In this document: positions 1-14,970 of the stretch, in pieces
Layout of the letters: every line of letters starts with the position of its first letter
Position numbering within the stretch: position 1 is the stretch's first letter
Source of the DNA: Magicicada septendecula
Lineage: Eukaryota; Arthropoda; Insecta; Hemiptera; Cicadidae
Reading direction: 5' to 3'
DNA length: 64,000 bases
Assembly: GCA_034769895.1 (NCBI GenBank)
Contig: CM068373.1
Coordinates: forward strand, 199,806,134 to 199,870,133
Notes under the pieces: model-generated
The model's database searches: none
Seen by the model: the letters and a program-made list of their open reading frames with translations, nothing else
Told to the model about the DNA's origin: nothing
Program-made: the position numbers and the translations under genes

Positions 1-52
1 TGTGTGTGTGTGTGTGTGTCTGTCTGTCTGTCTGTGTGTCTGTCTGTGTGTC
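1..52. repeat. TG/TC microsatellite of element A
   Basis: Runs of tgtg and tctg. The same type of tract precedes the first monomer in copies B (5563-5608) and C (20288-20352), so it is part of the element and not a random simple repeat. Confidence 0.9.
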
Positions 53-67
53 TGTGGATTTTTTATT

Positions 68-3000
68 ATGGCAAACGATAACAGCCGCAAATTCAAACTG
101 AATCAAATCATTTTTTGCATACAGCCCTGATTTGTAGAGTACTCACGACCTATTGTTTTTGGTAAAGATCGGTTAGGGAAAGGGGTAGTTTACCTGCAAC
201 GGTTTTTTTAAAATCAAGGGTAATTGTTTGCTATGGAAAACGATAACAGCCGCAAATTCAAACAGAATCAACTACTCTTTCGCATACTGCCCTAAATTGT
301 AGAGTTCTCAAAATCTGTTGATATTGGTAAAGATTGGTTAAGGGAAAGGGGTAGTTTACCAGCAACGTTTTATGTTTTAACAAGGGTATTTTATATGGCA
401 AACGATAACAGCCGCAAATTCAAACATAATCAAACAATTTTTTGCATACTGCCCTGAATTATAGAGTTCTCAAAATCTGTTGATTTTGGTGAAGATCGGA
501 TAAGGGAAAGGGGTAGTTTACCAGCTACGTTTTATGTTTTAAAAGGGTATTTTATATGGCAAACGATAAGAGCCGCAAATTCAAACAGAATCAAATGATT
601 ATTTGCATACAGGTCTGACTTGTAGAGTTCTCAAGACCTATTGATTTTGGTGAAGATCGGCTAAGGGGAAGGGGTAGTTTACCTGCAACGTTTTTTTTTA
701 TCGGGGGTAATTTTTTTCTATGGCAAACGATAACAGCCGCAAATTAAAACAGAATACATTACTCTTTTGCATACAGCCCTGAATTGTAGATTTCCCATGT
801 CCTATTGGTGTTGGTGAAGATCGGTTTAGGGAAAGGGGTAGTTTACCAGCAACGGTTTTTTATCAAGGGTAATTTTTTATATGGTAAACGATAATAGCCG
901 CAAATTCAAACAGAATCAAATAATGTTTTGCATAGAGCCGTGAATTGTAGAGTTATCAAGACATGTTGGTTTTGGTGAAGATCGGTTAAGGGAATAGGGT
1001 AGTTTACCAGGAACATTTTATGTTTTGAAAAGGGTAATTTCTTTATGACGAACGATAACTGCCGTACATTAAAACAGAATCAACTACTCTTCTGCATACC
1101 TCTTTGAATTATACAGAACTCAAGGTCTGTTGATTTTGTTGAAGATCGGTTAAGGTAAAAGAGTAGTTTACCAGCAACGTTTTATGTTTTAACAAGGGTA
1201 TGTTTTATGACAAACGATAACAGCCGCAAATTCAAACAGAATCACATAATATTTTGCATACAGCCCTGATTTGTTGAGTTCTCAAGACCTGTTGTTTTTG
1301 GTGAAGATCGGTTAAGGGAAAGGGGTAGTTTACTAGCAACGGTTTTTTATCAAGGGTAATTTTTTCTATGGTAAACGATAACAGCCGCAAATTCGAACAG
1401 AATCAAATGATGTCTTGCATACAGCCCTGTATTGTAGAGTACTCAATACTATTGGTGTTGGTGAAGATCGGTTAAGGGAAAGGGGTAGTTTACCTGCAAC
1501 GTTTTATGTTTTAAAAGGGTTTTTTCTATGGCAAACGATAAGAGCCGCAAATTCAAACAAAATCAAATAAGTTTTTGCATACAGCCCTATTTTGTTGAGT
1601 AATAAAGACCTATTGTTTTTGGTGAAGATCGGTTAAGGGTAAGGGGTAGTTTACCAGCCACGTTTTTTGTTTTATCAAGGGTATTTTATATGGCAAACGA
1701 TAACAGCCGCAAATTCAAACAGAATCACATAATATTTTGCATACTGCCCTAAAATGTTGAGTTCTCAAGACCTGCTGGTTTTGGTGAAGATCGGTTAATG
1801 GAATAGGGTAGTTTACCAGCAACGTTTTATGTTTTATCAAGGATGTTTTCTATGGCAAACGATAAGAGCCGCAAATTCAAACTGAATCAAATAATTGTTT
1901 GCATACAGGCCTAAATTGTTGAGTACTCAAGACCTGTCGTTTTTGGTGAAGATCGGTTAAGCGAAAGGGGTAGTTTACCTGCAACGGTGTTTTATCATGG
2001 GTAATTTTTTTCTATGGTAAACGATAACAGCCGCAAATTCAAACAGAATCAAATGATGTTTTGCATACAGCCCTGTATTGTAGAGTTCTCAATACCTATT
2101 GGTGTTGGTGAAGATCGGTTAAGGGAAAGGGGTAGTGTACCAGCAACATTTTATGTTTTAACAAGGGAAAATTTTTATATGACGAACGATAACTGCCATA
2201 AATTTAAACAGAATCAACTAGGTTTTTGCATACCTTTTTGAACTAAAGAGAACTCAAGGTCTGTTGATTTTGTTGAAGATCGGTTAAGGGGAGGGGTAGT
2301 TTACCAGCAACGTTTTATGTTTTAACAAGGGTATTTTATATGGCAAACGATAACAGCCGCAAATTCAAACATAATCAAACAATTTTTTGCATACTGCCCT
2401 GAATTATAGAGTTCTCAAAATCTGTTGATTTTGGTGAAGATCGGATAAGGGAAAGGGGTAGTTTACCAGCTACGTTTTATGTTTTAAAAGGGTATTTTAT
2501 ATGGCAAACGATAAGAGCCGCAAATTCAAACAGAATCAAATGATTATTTGCATACAGGTCTGACTTGTAGAGTTCTCAAGACCTATTGATTTTGGTGAAG
2601 ATCGGCTAAGGGGAAGGGGTAGTTTACCTGCAACGTTTTTTTTTATCGGGGGTAATTTTTTTCTATGGCAAACGATAACAGCCGCAAATTAAAACAGAAT
2701 ACATTACTCTTTTGCATACAGCCCTGAATTGTAGATTTCCCATGTCCTATTGGTGTTGGTGAAGATCGGTTTAGGGAAAGGGGTAGTTTACCAGCAACGG
2801 TTTTTTATCAAGGGTAATTTTTTATATGGTAAACGATAATAGCCGCAAATTCAAACAGAATCAAATAATGTTTTGCATAGAGCCGTGAATTGTAGAGTTA
2901 TCAAGACATGTTGGTTTTGGTGAAGATCGGTTAAGGGAATAGGGTAGTTTACCAGGAACATTTTATGTTTTGAAAAGGGTAATTTCTTTATGACGAACGA

Positions 3001-4605
3001 TAACTGCCGTACATTAAAACAGAATCAACTACTCTTCTGCATACCTCTTTGAATTATACAGAACTCAAGGTCTGTTGATTTTGTTGAAGATCGGTTAAGG
3101 TAAAAGAGTAGTTTACCAGCAACGTTTTATGTTTTAACAAGGGTATGTTTTATGACAAACGATAACAGCCGCAAATTCAAACATAATCACATAATATTTT
3201 GCATACAGCCCTGATTTGTTGAGTTCTCAAGACCTGTTGTTTTTGGTGAAGATCGGTTAAGGGAAAGGGGTAGTTTACTAGCAACGGTTTTTTATCAAGG
3301 GTAATTTTTTCTATGGTAAACGATAACAGCCGCAAATTCGAACAGAATCAAATGATGTCTTGCATACAGCCCTGTATTGTAGAGTACTCAATACTATTGG
3401 TGTTGGTGAAGATCGGTTAAGGGAAAGGGGTAGTTTACCTGCAACGTTTTATGTTTTAAAAGGGTTTTTTCTATGGCAAACGATAAGAGCCGCAAATTCA
3501 AACAAAATCAAATAAGTTTTTGCATACAGCCCTATTTTGTTGAGTAATAAAGACCTATTGTTTTTGGTGAAGATCGGTTAAGGGTAAGGGGTAGTTTACC
3601 TGCCACGTTTTTTGTTTTATCAAGGGTATTTTATATGGCAAACGATAACAGCCGCAAATTCAAACAGAATCACATAATATTTTGCATACTGCCCTAAAAT
3701 GTTGAGTTCTCAAGACCTGCTGGTTTTGGTGAAGATCGGTTAATGGAATAGGGTAGTTTACCAGCAACGTTTTATGTTTTATCAAGGATGTTTTCTATGG
3801 CAAACGATAAGAGCCGCAAATTCAAACTGAATCAAATAATTGTTTGCATACAGGCCTAAATTGTTGAGTACTCAAGACCTGTCGTTTTTGGTGAAGATCG
3901 GTTAAGCGAAAGGGGTAGTTTACCTGCAACGGTGTTTTATCATGGGTAATTTTTTTCTATGGTAAACGATAACAGCCGCAAATTCAAACAGAATCAAATG
4001 ATGTTTTGCATACAGCCCTGTATTGTAGAGTTCTCAATACCTATTGGTGTTGGTGAAGATCGGTTAAGGGAAAGGGGTAGTGTACCAGCAACATTTTATG
4101 TTTTAACAAGGGAAAATTTTTATATGACGAACGATAACTGCCATAAATTTAAACAGAATCAACTAGGTTTTTGCATACCTTTTTGAACTAAAGAGAACTC
4201 AAGGTCTGTTGATTTTGTTGAAGATCGGTTAAGGGGAGGGGTAGTTTATCAGCAAAGATTTATGTTTTAAAAAGGGTAATTTTTTTATGATGAACGGTAA
4301 CTGCCGAAAATTCAGAGAGAATCAAATAATTTTTTGCACCCTTTCCTGTATTGCAGAGAGCTCTAGGTCTATTGATTTTGGTGAAGATCGGTTAAGGGAA
4401 AGGGGTAGTTTACCTGCAACATTTTATGTTGTAAGAAGAGAAATGTTTCCATGACGAACGATAACTGCCGCACATTCAAACAGAATCAAATATTTTTTTG
4501 CATGCATCCCTGAATTGTAGAGGACTGAAGGTCTATTGATTTTGGTGAAGACCGGTTAAGAGAACGGGGTAGTTTACCAGCAACATTTTATGTTTTAACA
4601 AGAGT
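68..4605 (+). repeat. Array of 28 tandem ~162-bp monomers
   Basis: Each monomer opens with atggcaaacgataacagccg or a variant, continues with gaagatcggttaagg, and ends with a gtagtttacc block and a T-rich spacer. Monomer starts lie near 68, 232, 394, 555, 719, 879, 1045, 1205, 1367, 1527, 1688, 1851, 2013 and 2178; the series then repeats with a shift of 1945, and two more start near 4287 and 4451. Spacing is 160-166 bp. Monomers that are 162 bp long preserve a reading frame, which produces chance open frames of about 75 codons with an internal repeat; most monomers carry a stop after the FCIQP motif. Confidence 0.93.
350..4239 (+). repeat. 1,945-bp higher-order duplication (12 monomers x 2)
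   Basis: The segment from about 350 to 2294 is repeated at about 2295 to 4239 with a constant offset of 1945 bp. By eye I find only a couple of differences, for example cagaatcac at ~1238 against cataatcac at ~3183, and agccacg at ~1656 against tgccacg at ~3601. Divergence between neighbouring monomers is far larger, so this is a recent block duplication of 12 monomers and not monomer-by-monomer expansion. Confidence 0.9.
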
Positions 4606-5056
4606 GAAGTACTTAATTTTGATAAATAAAGTATCCTGATAAGAAACTCATCGTAATCCACTGTAGAAACGTAGATGAAATATCTATAAATGAAGAGGTT
4701 AGGTGAACGGGGTGGGGGTAATTTTCTATTAATGAAAATTATAGTTGAAGATGGAGGGTAGATTTTGTTATATGTGTACTACGTTATCGGCAACAAAGAT
4801 GTAGTTTTTTGTTAAAATTCCTTCCCGGGCTGTTTAGCCGTAGTCCAATGTTTCGGCAGTGCCATCGACTGCCATCATCAGTGAAAATCGACTGCGAAAA
4901 CGTGAGGTGGTATACGTTAGTGACCACAGTACTGTGGTTAAGGCTAAAGCAATAAGTAGAAAGAAGTAGTTTCTATGGAAACATTTCATTGCGAATATGA
5001 TTTTAAATATAAATCTTAGAACATGGAAGTCATGTATGGTTCTCCATACCGATATT

Positions 5057-5439
5057 TTCATTCATTATAATGTGGATAATCTGTCATGCTACAATGTTTA
5101 TTAAGTTTGTAAACATCTTTCTATAAACTGGCCTTTTTTCTTGTTTATTATCTGATCATCTGCCTATGAGTGTTGTTAAACACAGGTTTTCTATTCCTTA
5201 CAATTATTATTTTAACGCTGATCTTAGTAACTTACGATAATACCTTATAAGAATCTACATAGTGATATTAATTAAAGTCGCATCGACTTAAGAAGAATTA
5301 TGATTTTCCAGATCTATAATATAACGCGGTAGATAGTGTGTCAGTCATCGGTATGTTACCATAGTATCAAGTAAATAAACAAATGATATTTACCGGCATC
5401 GAATGTATACCTTTATCCGTTCCTATAGTTTTTAATGTT
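5057..5439. other. Intergenic AT-rich spacer between repeat elements A and B
   Basis: No coding frame of interest, no RNA gene and no recognisable repeat. Confidence 0.6.
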
Positions 5440-7264
<1,825 letters not shown>

Positions 7265-8280
7265 TACTATGCGATTGTATTGATATGTTTTGTAATTTTG
7301 TATACAGATACTTCTATATATTTTGTAATTGTCTTAAAAGATTGTAAAATTTATGTTTATACGTATTTCTGATGATGCAATGGCTAAATAATGATATATA
7401 TTAAATACCACTACTAAAGATGTCAACATCACCATGGAGACCAGAATTAATTACCATAGTAACAAATAAATAAACAAAAGCTATTTAGCGTCATCGGAAC
7501 TGTACATTTTCCCATTCCTGCAATACATTTTCGATGTTTTATATAATATGCGATTGTATCGATATATTATGATATAGACAAGAAGAAGTGCCACTATCAG
7601 CAAACGAAGAGCCGTGCAGGTTTGAGGAAAGATGGACTCCAATCCCTTTATTGAAAATCATGTTCAAAAGTTCTAGAGCTGAAGAGATATGACCACTTAC
7701 ACATAGCTTTGACTCTTTACGAACTTTGTAAGATTGTTGCCAATTGTAATACAATTGGTTCTAAATGCGTTTTTACACATTTTTGATAATTTTATAATAG
7801 CCTAATCGTTTAGTTGTAAACTGAGCTTTAATGCAAACTATTCAACAAACATAAAACATTTGCTGCGTATCTCCGTATCTGAACATTACTAGTGTATAAT
7901 ATAATATAGTGTTAGATTTACCTTGTTAGTTGTTACAAAAATAAGGTATACAGTTGAAAACCAAAAGAAACGTGTCTTGACAATTTTTCACTTTACAGTA
8001 TAAATCGATAAACGTACAAAAAGTAAAAGATAAACTATAAACAACAGATATAGCTTCAAAACACGCAGTACGGTTTGCAAACTAAACGAATTCGACTCAG
8101 TCTGTTGTTTTCAGCACGTGAAGACTTTTTTCTAGTTTGCTTTTCTTGCTGTTGGTTACAGAGTAACCTAGAGGGAATCAGCGCAAGCTATGCAGCCCCG
8201 TTTATCACTGTTTTTCTACTAGTGTGCACTGAACTACCTTATTCACTAATTTAATTTTTGCTAGCTTGATCGTCAATTGT
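7265..8280. other. Unannotated AT-rich DNA
   Basis: Short frames only; no domain, tRNA or repeat structure that I can support. Confidence 0.5.
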
Positions 8281-8302
8281 CATTTCCAATCCTATTCCCA
8301 TC

Positions 8303-8384
8303 CCTGATAAGGTGCACTTAGGCATCGGGGGCCCCCTACGGGGCCGGGGCCCAGGGCAAACTGCCCCCCCTCTCGGCGGCCCTG
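8303..8384 (-). mobile_element. Possible hAT-like terminal fragment (GC-rich)
   Basis: A strongly GC-rich block in AT-rich surroundings. Read on the minus strand it starts CAGGGCCGCCGAGAG, resembling the terminal sequence of the hAT MITE at 28236 (CAGGGCCGGCCC). I could not find the partner end or a target duplication, so the fragment call rests on terminal similarity only. Confidence 0.35.
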
Positions 8385-9070
8385 CACTGGCCACCGACTA
8401 AACTTAAGAAGCAGTTTGTAGCTGTGTAGCCAAGATCTCTGCACCTCTGGAAACGTAACATCCCCCCCCCACTATTCCCTTTAGCACTTTTTCTGAAGAT
8501 ATGGTATTTTGTGAGTATGGCTTATGGAAATCTTAAATTACATGTAATGTAATTATTAGATAAGACAATCATTTCATAAACAATTATAATTTATTTCATC
8601 CTTTGGATACATTAAATTTATTTAGGTAACTTATGAAGTAACTAATTTAGATTTAGATCAAGATTAAGGGAAACAGTGCGCCACCGCCATAAGCGCCACA
8701 TAAAATTACTTCACCAAGCTTCCCTCGCCAGTTAAACCAGTGAATTTGTTTTTGTTTCTCAACTCAAGCTTTATAGAAAGGTCGGATAAAGATTTATGTT
8801 CTAAATTTTTTGTAGTTTTCTTTTATTTTTTCTATATTCCTAAAATTAATTTAACATGCATTCCCGCTCTCCTTTCGCTCATTGTGTGCTCATCAAAATT
8901 TAAGAAAAGAATAATTAAATCACCCTGGTATCAGGGGAATGCGCAATTTTCTAGAAGGTACTAGAAGAGGTGAAAAGTAATAAAAAACATTTAAGATGCC
9001 TCTAGGTATATGAACAGGAGTTGGTTGCCCATGACTTACTTACGCAGATAAATCTACAGAATGCTCAGTA
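8385..9070. other. Unannotated AT-rich DNA
   Basis: Includes a run of nine C near 8462 and short chance frames; no recognisable gene. Confidence 0.5.
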
Positions 9071-9332
9071 GACCAGTGGGTGTGGCACCTGGCTACTAGT
9101 CTAGAAGTCCCGGGTTCGATTCCCGGGCCAGCACCATAAAATCAAGGTGCGTTTTTCAGCTCCCAGGTCAACTCAGCCTGTTGAAAATGAGTACCTGAGA
9201 TAACATCCTGGAGATAATAATGGGCGGCTGAAGCGTAGTGCTGGCCACACTGCCTTCCTTGTATACCGTACGCTCACATTAGGCAGCCTACCATGCCTAC
9301 TCCTAAGTTACTTCGGTGGTACACATGGGAGC

Positions 9333-9374
<42 letters not shown>
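9071..9374 (+). mobile_element. tRNA-derived SINE with (ATT)n tail
   Basis: The head resembles a tRNA: a B-box-like ggttcgattcc at 9113-9123 flanked by complementary cccgg/ccggg arms, and an A-box-like gtggcacctgg upstream at 9082-9092. About 200 bp of unrelated body follows, then an (ATT)n tail at 9334-9374. Head, body and short-repeat tail are the standard layout of a Pol III SINE. It is not a functional tRNA gene, because the anticodon arm does not fold convincingly. Confidence 0.75.
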
Positions 9375-9429
9375 CTACAGAGTATAGCCGACGAGATCAT
9401 TATTAGTCAGCAGTAATAGTAAGGATGAG

Positions 9430-10260
9430 ACCTCGTGGTTCAATCTGGCAACTACTGCAATATGTCACTGGCTTCCGAGGACTTCATAGGACATCAGGAG
9501 ATTCTGGAGTTTTTCACGGAAAGTAACCATCGTGCATTACATCTAAGGTAACAAAGGAAAGACGGCCAGGTGGCAACAGCATGCAGAAACAAAGAGACGG
9601 AATATATCAAAGATGAAGAACGAGACACTTTATGCCGTATTACTAGAGACAGCATAAACCACTGGGGTCAGTTGAGACTTTACTTTGCCGAGATAGCGCA
9701 GAGCCAATTGCCGAAACTACAGTTCAATTCATCAAGAGTGCTTATAAGAAGGCAGTACCTTCGAAGGGAACTCCAATAGACAATAGGAAGTCTGCAGAGT
9801 GGCTGCCCGCAGAAATCGCCAAATTTCGTGTGAACAGCCATAAAAAGATGTGATCGGCACAGCGTAGAAGGAGAAAAATGAAAATACAGCAGCACAAACT
9901 GCAGAGTGTAAGCCAGACAAAAAATGTCACAGTAGAGTAACTAGAAGAACCAAGTATGATGCTGCAAACACCTTAGAAAAAAAGTAGGGAAAGACCTTTA
10001 GTGGTTAAGATACCAAACTGTCAATAGGAAGCTTAGAAAATTTGCTTCATAAGACTCCTCAAAGCTGAGAAAATAAAGCCGGTTGTAGTTTGTTTTTAAT
10101 CCAATCGATTAAAAGGGAACAGAGAAAATGTAGCGACACCTAGTCTATTCTAGGAGAAATGCTACAAAGATCTAAAATGAAACTCGTTGATTCTCTACAA
10201 AACAAAAACATCATAGCGGAGGATGGAACACCTACTGAGGTAGTGAAGTCAATTGTGAAA
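9430..10260 (+). pseudogene. Possible decayed LINE endonuclease-to-RT linker
   Basis: Broken frames give peptides such as IKSAYKKAVPSKGTP and EWLPAEIAKFRVNSHKKM followed by basic stretches. This pattern resembles the segment between the endonuclease and reverse transcriptase domains of insect LINEs (a Lys/Cys-Pro motif, then Trp and Arg-rich helices). No RT motif survives, and several stops occur after 9850. I am unsure of this call. Confidence 0.3.
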
Positions 10261-11459
10261 TAATGCCCAACTGCTGCCTGAAGACCGGGAGAGATTAGGG
10301 TATATAGGCTACTCATAGGGAATAGTAAAGTTCAGACAAACTCACTGCCATTTTACTTATTCAAAACGGCGGATAGTTTCTTAGCTAATAATGTTTTATG
10401 ATGTTTTCAAATTGTTTTTATTAATTTGAATTATATTTATAACAAATAACAACATTTATAACACATTGCAGCGAATATTTCTTTCACCACTTAACTTGCA
10501 ACATTAGCTTTTCAGTTACGTTGTACAACTACTGTATATTCCAAGAGTGATTTAAGTAGAGACTCAGCTTCACGTTACTGCATGTCAAATTTGTGTTTCC
10601 ATTCACTAAAATTAATGATACACATCTGTCAGCCTAAGAGATAATGTGTTTAATTGCTTCTGGAGCTTATAAATCAGGGTAGCAATTCATGTACGTAAAG
10701 CTTCCTCTTGGTTTTATTAGTCCCTCTTACGCTTAGGACAATTATGTTAATTCCTTTAGTATGATAATCTACTGTTATCTAGACTAGGTCTTACCTTACA
10801 GTAATATGTGCGTTTTCAAATGCTTGCCGCGTTTTGGTTGTTGTGAATTTTTTACTCATGTTGTACTGTTTACATTTTACTCGAATTTTTATTTTCTAAT
10901 ACCTGCTAGTCAGTATACAAACAGTACTTCTGAGATATTAGGTTTAACAAAAAAGCTATAGGGGGTAACTGAATAATGTAGAAAGGTAGAATGTAAATTG
11001 TAATAAAACAGGCAAGGCGTACATTAGTAGAAGAAATTACATGCAGAAAGCACTTTAACGTAGAAAAAAATGACCCCAAGCTTAGGTAAATGAAATTAAT
11101 ATAAAAATACAAGGGGAAAATGTATTTATGCAGTTTAATTAATTTTAAATATACGAAGTAGAGTTAAAAGTAATTTTAAGATGAACTTTAAAATGTTTAA
11201 TCAACTTATTATCTGCTTTGCCGTTAAGGCGTTGTGTCTCCAAGCACAAAGAATCGTCAGATGGAGTTGCGCCAGCCGTCAGCAGACCATAACAAAGGTG
11301 GCACCATCTTTACTAACCTGCTTCATCAAGAGCAGCGTGTAGTTATACGTTTTTGAATACCAATGGTGAAACACCAACCAACGTCCATCGGAGAATGCAG
11401 ATACACTACAAATTAAATTGATTATCACTACAACATATTTATGAATGGTGAGGAAATGC
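10261..11459. other. Unannotated AT-rich DNA
   Basis: No coding, RNA or repeat feature that I can support. Confidence 0.5.
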
Positions 11460-12240
11460 ATAAGAGTTGTGAAAAGTGTGACCGATGTAACCCGCTCTGT
11501 CCAGCTTTAAGCTGCGACTACGGCTGAAATTGGAGCTGCAGTCGAAAGACTTATCACAGGAGGAAGGTAGATGAAAATCGACGAGATGGCTGAAATAGCG
11601 AAAATTAGCTACGGTTCGGTTCACTACATCATCAGAAAGGGGTTACAGTTTAACAAAGTATCTGCTACATGGGTACCGAGGCAGCTAACCGACTGAAATA
11701 AAAATCTTAAAGTGAGTGGAAGTACGGAGTTGTTATAGTGGTATGAAGCTGAATGAGATGACATTTTGCAAACGCATAGCCGGTGGCAACAAATTACGTG
11801 TTCATTATTTTAATACAGTAACTAAGTGAGAAACCAAGATCAAGAGCGTAAAAACAAACAACTACGTTGGAAGGCTACGTAATACTTACACATTTCTGGG
11901 ATCACAAGGATGTACCTCTGAAACTTAATATGCTCAGAAGTACAGCAGTGTACAGTGGGTTAAATTTGACATCCGTAAGAATCGTCTGAAACCCACTATA
12001 CGGTACAAACTTTGTGGTTTCCTGAGTTGAGCCATGCTGTTACATCATGGTAGTGAGCAGGCAGACAAATCTTGCGCAACCGTTGAGAAAATCTTAAACT
12101 GCATTGTCTGTGTTTCACAGCCTCCTTACTAACGTGTACTTATGTGATCTTGCACCTAGTGATTACGTAAAGAGTCTCTTGGTGACAAGAAAGTTTGGTT
12201 GACGACGAGGTGAATATGGTGGTGTATGTAGTTAATTAAA
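11460..12240 (+). pseudogene. Decayed mariner-type transposase
   Basis: At 11569-11695 the + strand encodes KIDEMAEIAKISYGSVHYI followed by a stretch with RKGLQFNKVSATWVPRQLT. This is the second helix-turn-helix and linker characteristic of mariner transposases (family pattern: eiAeilgiSygsvhsil...kvsaRWVP). Near 12146-12166 the peptide DLAPSDY matches the catalytic-domain signature preceding the third acidic residue. Between them the frame is destroyed by stops and indels. I found no terminal inverted repeats, so the element boundaries are approximate. It was a cut-and-paste transposon at TA sites and is now inactive. Confidence 0.7.
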
Positions 12241-14574
12241 AGAATTTTTCCTCGCTTAAGTGCGTTCCGTATAGTGTCTTTTTAAACTAAATCTGAAATT
12301 TACTCATCTGGAAGTAAATTGTACAATGCCGAAATGTTTGAACAAAATTTTTTTGTTGCAACTAAACAAAAATTTTTTTGTTGATTAAATGCGAAAATTT
12401 TAAACAAAAATATGGTAGACCATTTTGTAAAGTTAAAGATTTACCATTTTCCAGAAGTTTCACCAATACAGAATGTTTAACAATACAGAAGAAATAATTA
12501 GTGTCAATTTACAACTTCATCGCAACGGAAAATGTTTGTAAAAATAACAATATTTTAAATCATAGGTTGTGGGAAAAATCACGTTCAAGTTGACGTTACA
12601 TAATTTCTCTGCCCCAAAGTGCGTAGCAACGTTAGTTTTAGGGTTAATTTACGACTATCTGTAGATTTATTTGTTGATGTAACTAAGTGCGGGGTTGTTA
12701 ACTATTCTTAGAATTTTGGTAGTCTAGACAGTTGCACCGACTAATGGGCTTTAATTCTCACTACATTAAATGAACTTTCAGCTGCACTACACTTCAGGCA
12801 TGACGAAGAATTCTGCTCCTCTAGCTGTTTATGTTGAAAGTTGTAACGCTGACTACACTCCGTCCCGTCCGATACATAATTAAAATCTCCAACAGCTAAG
12901 ATATTCAATTATGCTTACTCGTCAGATTATTTGTCTTTGACTTTAAAGCGCTTGAACCAATTTTCGTCTTACTGAAGATCATTTTTTATCCTATTTTATT
13001 AATGTTTATGATAAGACCGGCCTCTTTACCAGCTGTATTGAATTTTCTTAGAACCAGGTGAAAGCTTTTCACGATGTTTGAAAGCATAACTGTGCTATCT
13101 GGCATGCCTTATGGAAATTATTTGTTCTCCATTAACCTCTATTCCCACTTACACATCGACCGGTGCCTTGTAATATAGCATCTGAGTTAAACAGGAGAGG
13201 GATATTACATGTTTTTAAAATTAAGAAAAAACGTATACAATTTTCGTATGAATATAGATTCTTTGAAACATTACGCTCATAGACAAATGCCTCTGATTTT
13301 CAAACTGTCTCTTTTCATAATTTTCTCGTCTTTAGAAATATGGGAGTATTCACCACAATAAAGACGACTGTCATTGAGAAGTCATGACTTAAAAATGGAC
13401 TTAAGTTTATTATTCAACGATATTCTGTCCCGATAGCAGAGAAATGAGAATTAAAGTATACAAGCAATTTACATTTAAATACTAAATATTAAACAAAAAT
13501 AGAAATATGTGGAAACTAAAGATGCGGTTACAAATGGAAAAGGTGTAAAATATGAAAGTAAGGAATAGGCCAATTTGTTGTATCTTATAAACAATTTTAT
13601 ACTTTAAAGTGGCTATATTACCTTTAAACACATTGTTGTAAATTATAATTTATGGTATTATTGGCTACACTGCACACGGATGTCTTACTGCAACCATTGA
13701 TTACATTCCACTCCTGGGCGTTATAAAAAGAACAGAACTGATTGTACTTTACAAAACTCTGCGTATATCGGTTTATTTTTGCAGTCTACGGTAATTCGAT
13801 AACATATTCGTTTGGGTTGTGCTTAATTGTATACTGTTTAATCCAACTTCTCAAACGTACTTGCTAATGCACAAGTAAATTTTAAAATTTATAATGCTGA
13901 GTACAGTACATAATTGGCCTTTAAAAATGTTTAATTAAAAGATCGTACACAATTGAATACAGTTTCAGAAAGTTGAATCTCACAAGAATTAATTAACAAC
14001 ATAGTATTTTATTATAAAAACTGCAGTAAATATTTGTTTATTATTTATACAGCAGCAAAGCTTATAATCTTTAGATTCATTTTATTGCTATAATTTACAG
14101 AAGTCTGTTAACCCTAAAATATTTACGGTGTGACCATTATATATTCTTATACTATATAAGATAATTACTGTATGTGTTGAATTTACTACGTTGTATTGTA
14201 TTAAACTTGATGAAAGCGAGTTGCGGGATTTTTCTGATTAACGCATGTCTCGTGAAAATTGGGGCCTTACAGTACATGTATGTAATATTTACTACCTAAC
14301 ATCAGTTATGCCTTACTGCAGTGTGTCCTGTGGGCTCGGAGAGTGAATGGGAACAACACCATCGCTTTTCTAAAAGTAACTGCACGGTTAATAAATTTAC
14401 TGTAAGTTATTTGGAACACTTTTTTTGAATGTGGAAGTGAATACACAATGTTCGACCAAAACGTTTTTGCATTTTTGTTTCTTAATAAATTATATCTTTA
14501 TTACTCTATATTTGTCCCCCTAAAGTACTGGAGATGATGAGTAATGTCTTAAAGAAGTATTACTATGGAAGTTT
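12241..14574. other. Unannotated AT-rich DNA
   Basis: A 2.3-kb stretch with only short chance frames; no domain, RNA gene or tandem repeat recognised. Confidence 0.5.
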
Positions 14575-14711
14575 TAAGCTGTACAAGGGACGGTGAGGTG
14601 TGGGACGTCCGAGGAAGCGCTGGTGTGACCAGCTCTATACTCTTTGACTGTTTGAGACGGAACAAACTACCCTTGGTTTAATCCTTGCAGATGATGATGA
14701 TGTTGATGATT
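14575..14711 (+). pseudogene. Possible LINE 3' remnant with TGATGATG tail
   Basis: Encodes GVGRPRKRWCDQLY, resembling the Gly-Arg-Pro-x-x-Arg-Trp motif near the C-terminus of many LINE open frames. It is followed by a short tgatgatgatgttgatgat repeat, a common LINE tail. Too short to place in a clade. Confidence 0.35.
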
Positions 14712-14970
14712 ACTCTATATTTCCCTTCAATGTCATCCCAATTAGATAAAACAAGCTTATGGCAACGTTTCTTCAAGGCTTCAAAATATTATTGAGTTTG
14801 CAGTTTGTGCGAGGCAACGAGACGAGACAACGAGACAGCACAAACAAGTTCCGTTACTGACTGCCGACGGCAATGTTTAGGCTTACTACAGGCTACGTCG
14901 TTCATAATATACAATGTAGTCCAGTATCAAAACTAATCATCCAACAGAAACAAAATTTTTGAGGAAAGCC

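Larger units (their letters stand above)
1..5056 (+). mobile_element. Modular minisatellite-bearing repeat element, copy A (left end cut by window)
   Basis: The element begins inside a TG/TC microsatellite, runs through 28 monomers of about 162 bp, and ends with a 3' module (4768-5056) that recurs in copies B (6958-7264) and C (22138-22446). The 3' module closes with a small hairpin, GTATGG-ttct-CCATAC at 5034-5049, followed by CGATATTTT. Copy A lacks the (AC)n block and the ~600-bp segment found between array and 3' module in B and C. No protein domain is visible, so it is non-autonomous. The combination of palindrome, microsatellite, variable-number core minisatellite and terminal hairpin recalls Helitron-derived or similar non-autonomous elements, but I see no diagnostic termini and leave the class open. 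Confidence 0.7.

Noticed and set aside
2014..4186. Two identical 75-codon frames in the minisatellite as possible genes
   Set aside because: They are copies within the 1,945-bp duplicated block, and their internal repeat is simply the monomer. Most monomers carry stops in this frame.
9071..9136. Functional tRNA gene
   Set aside because: B box and flanking arms are present, but the anticodon and acceptor arms do not form properly, and a SINE body with (ATT)n tail follows.
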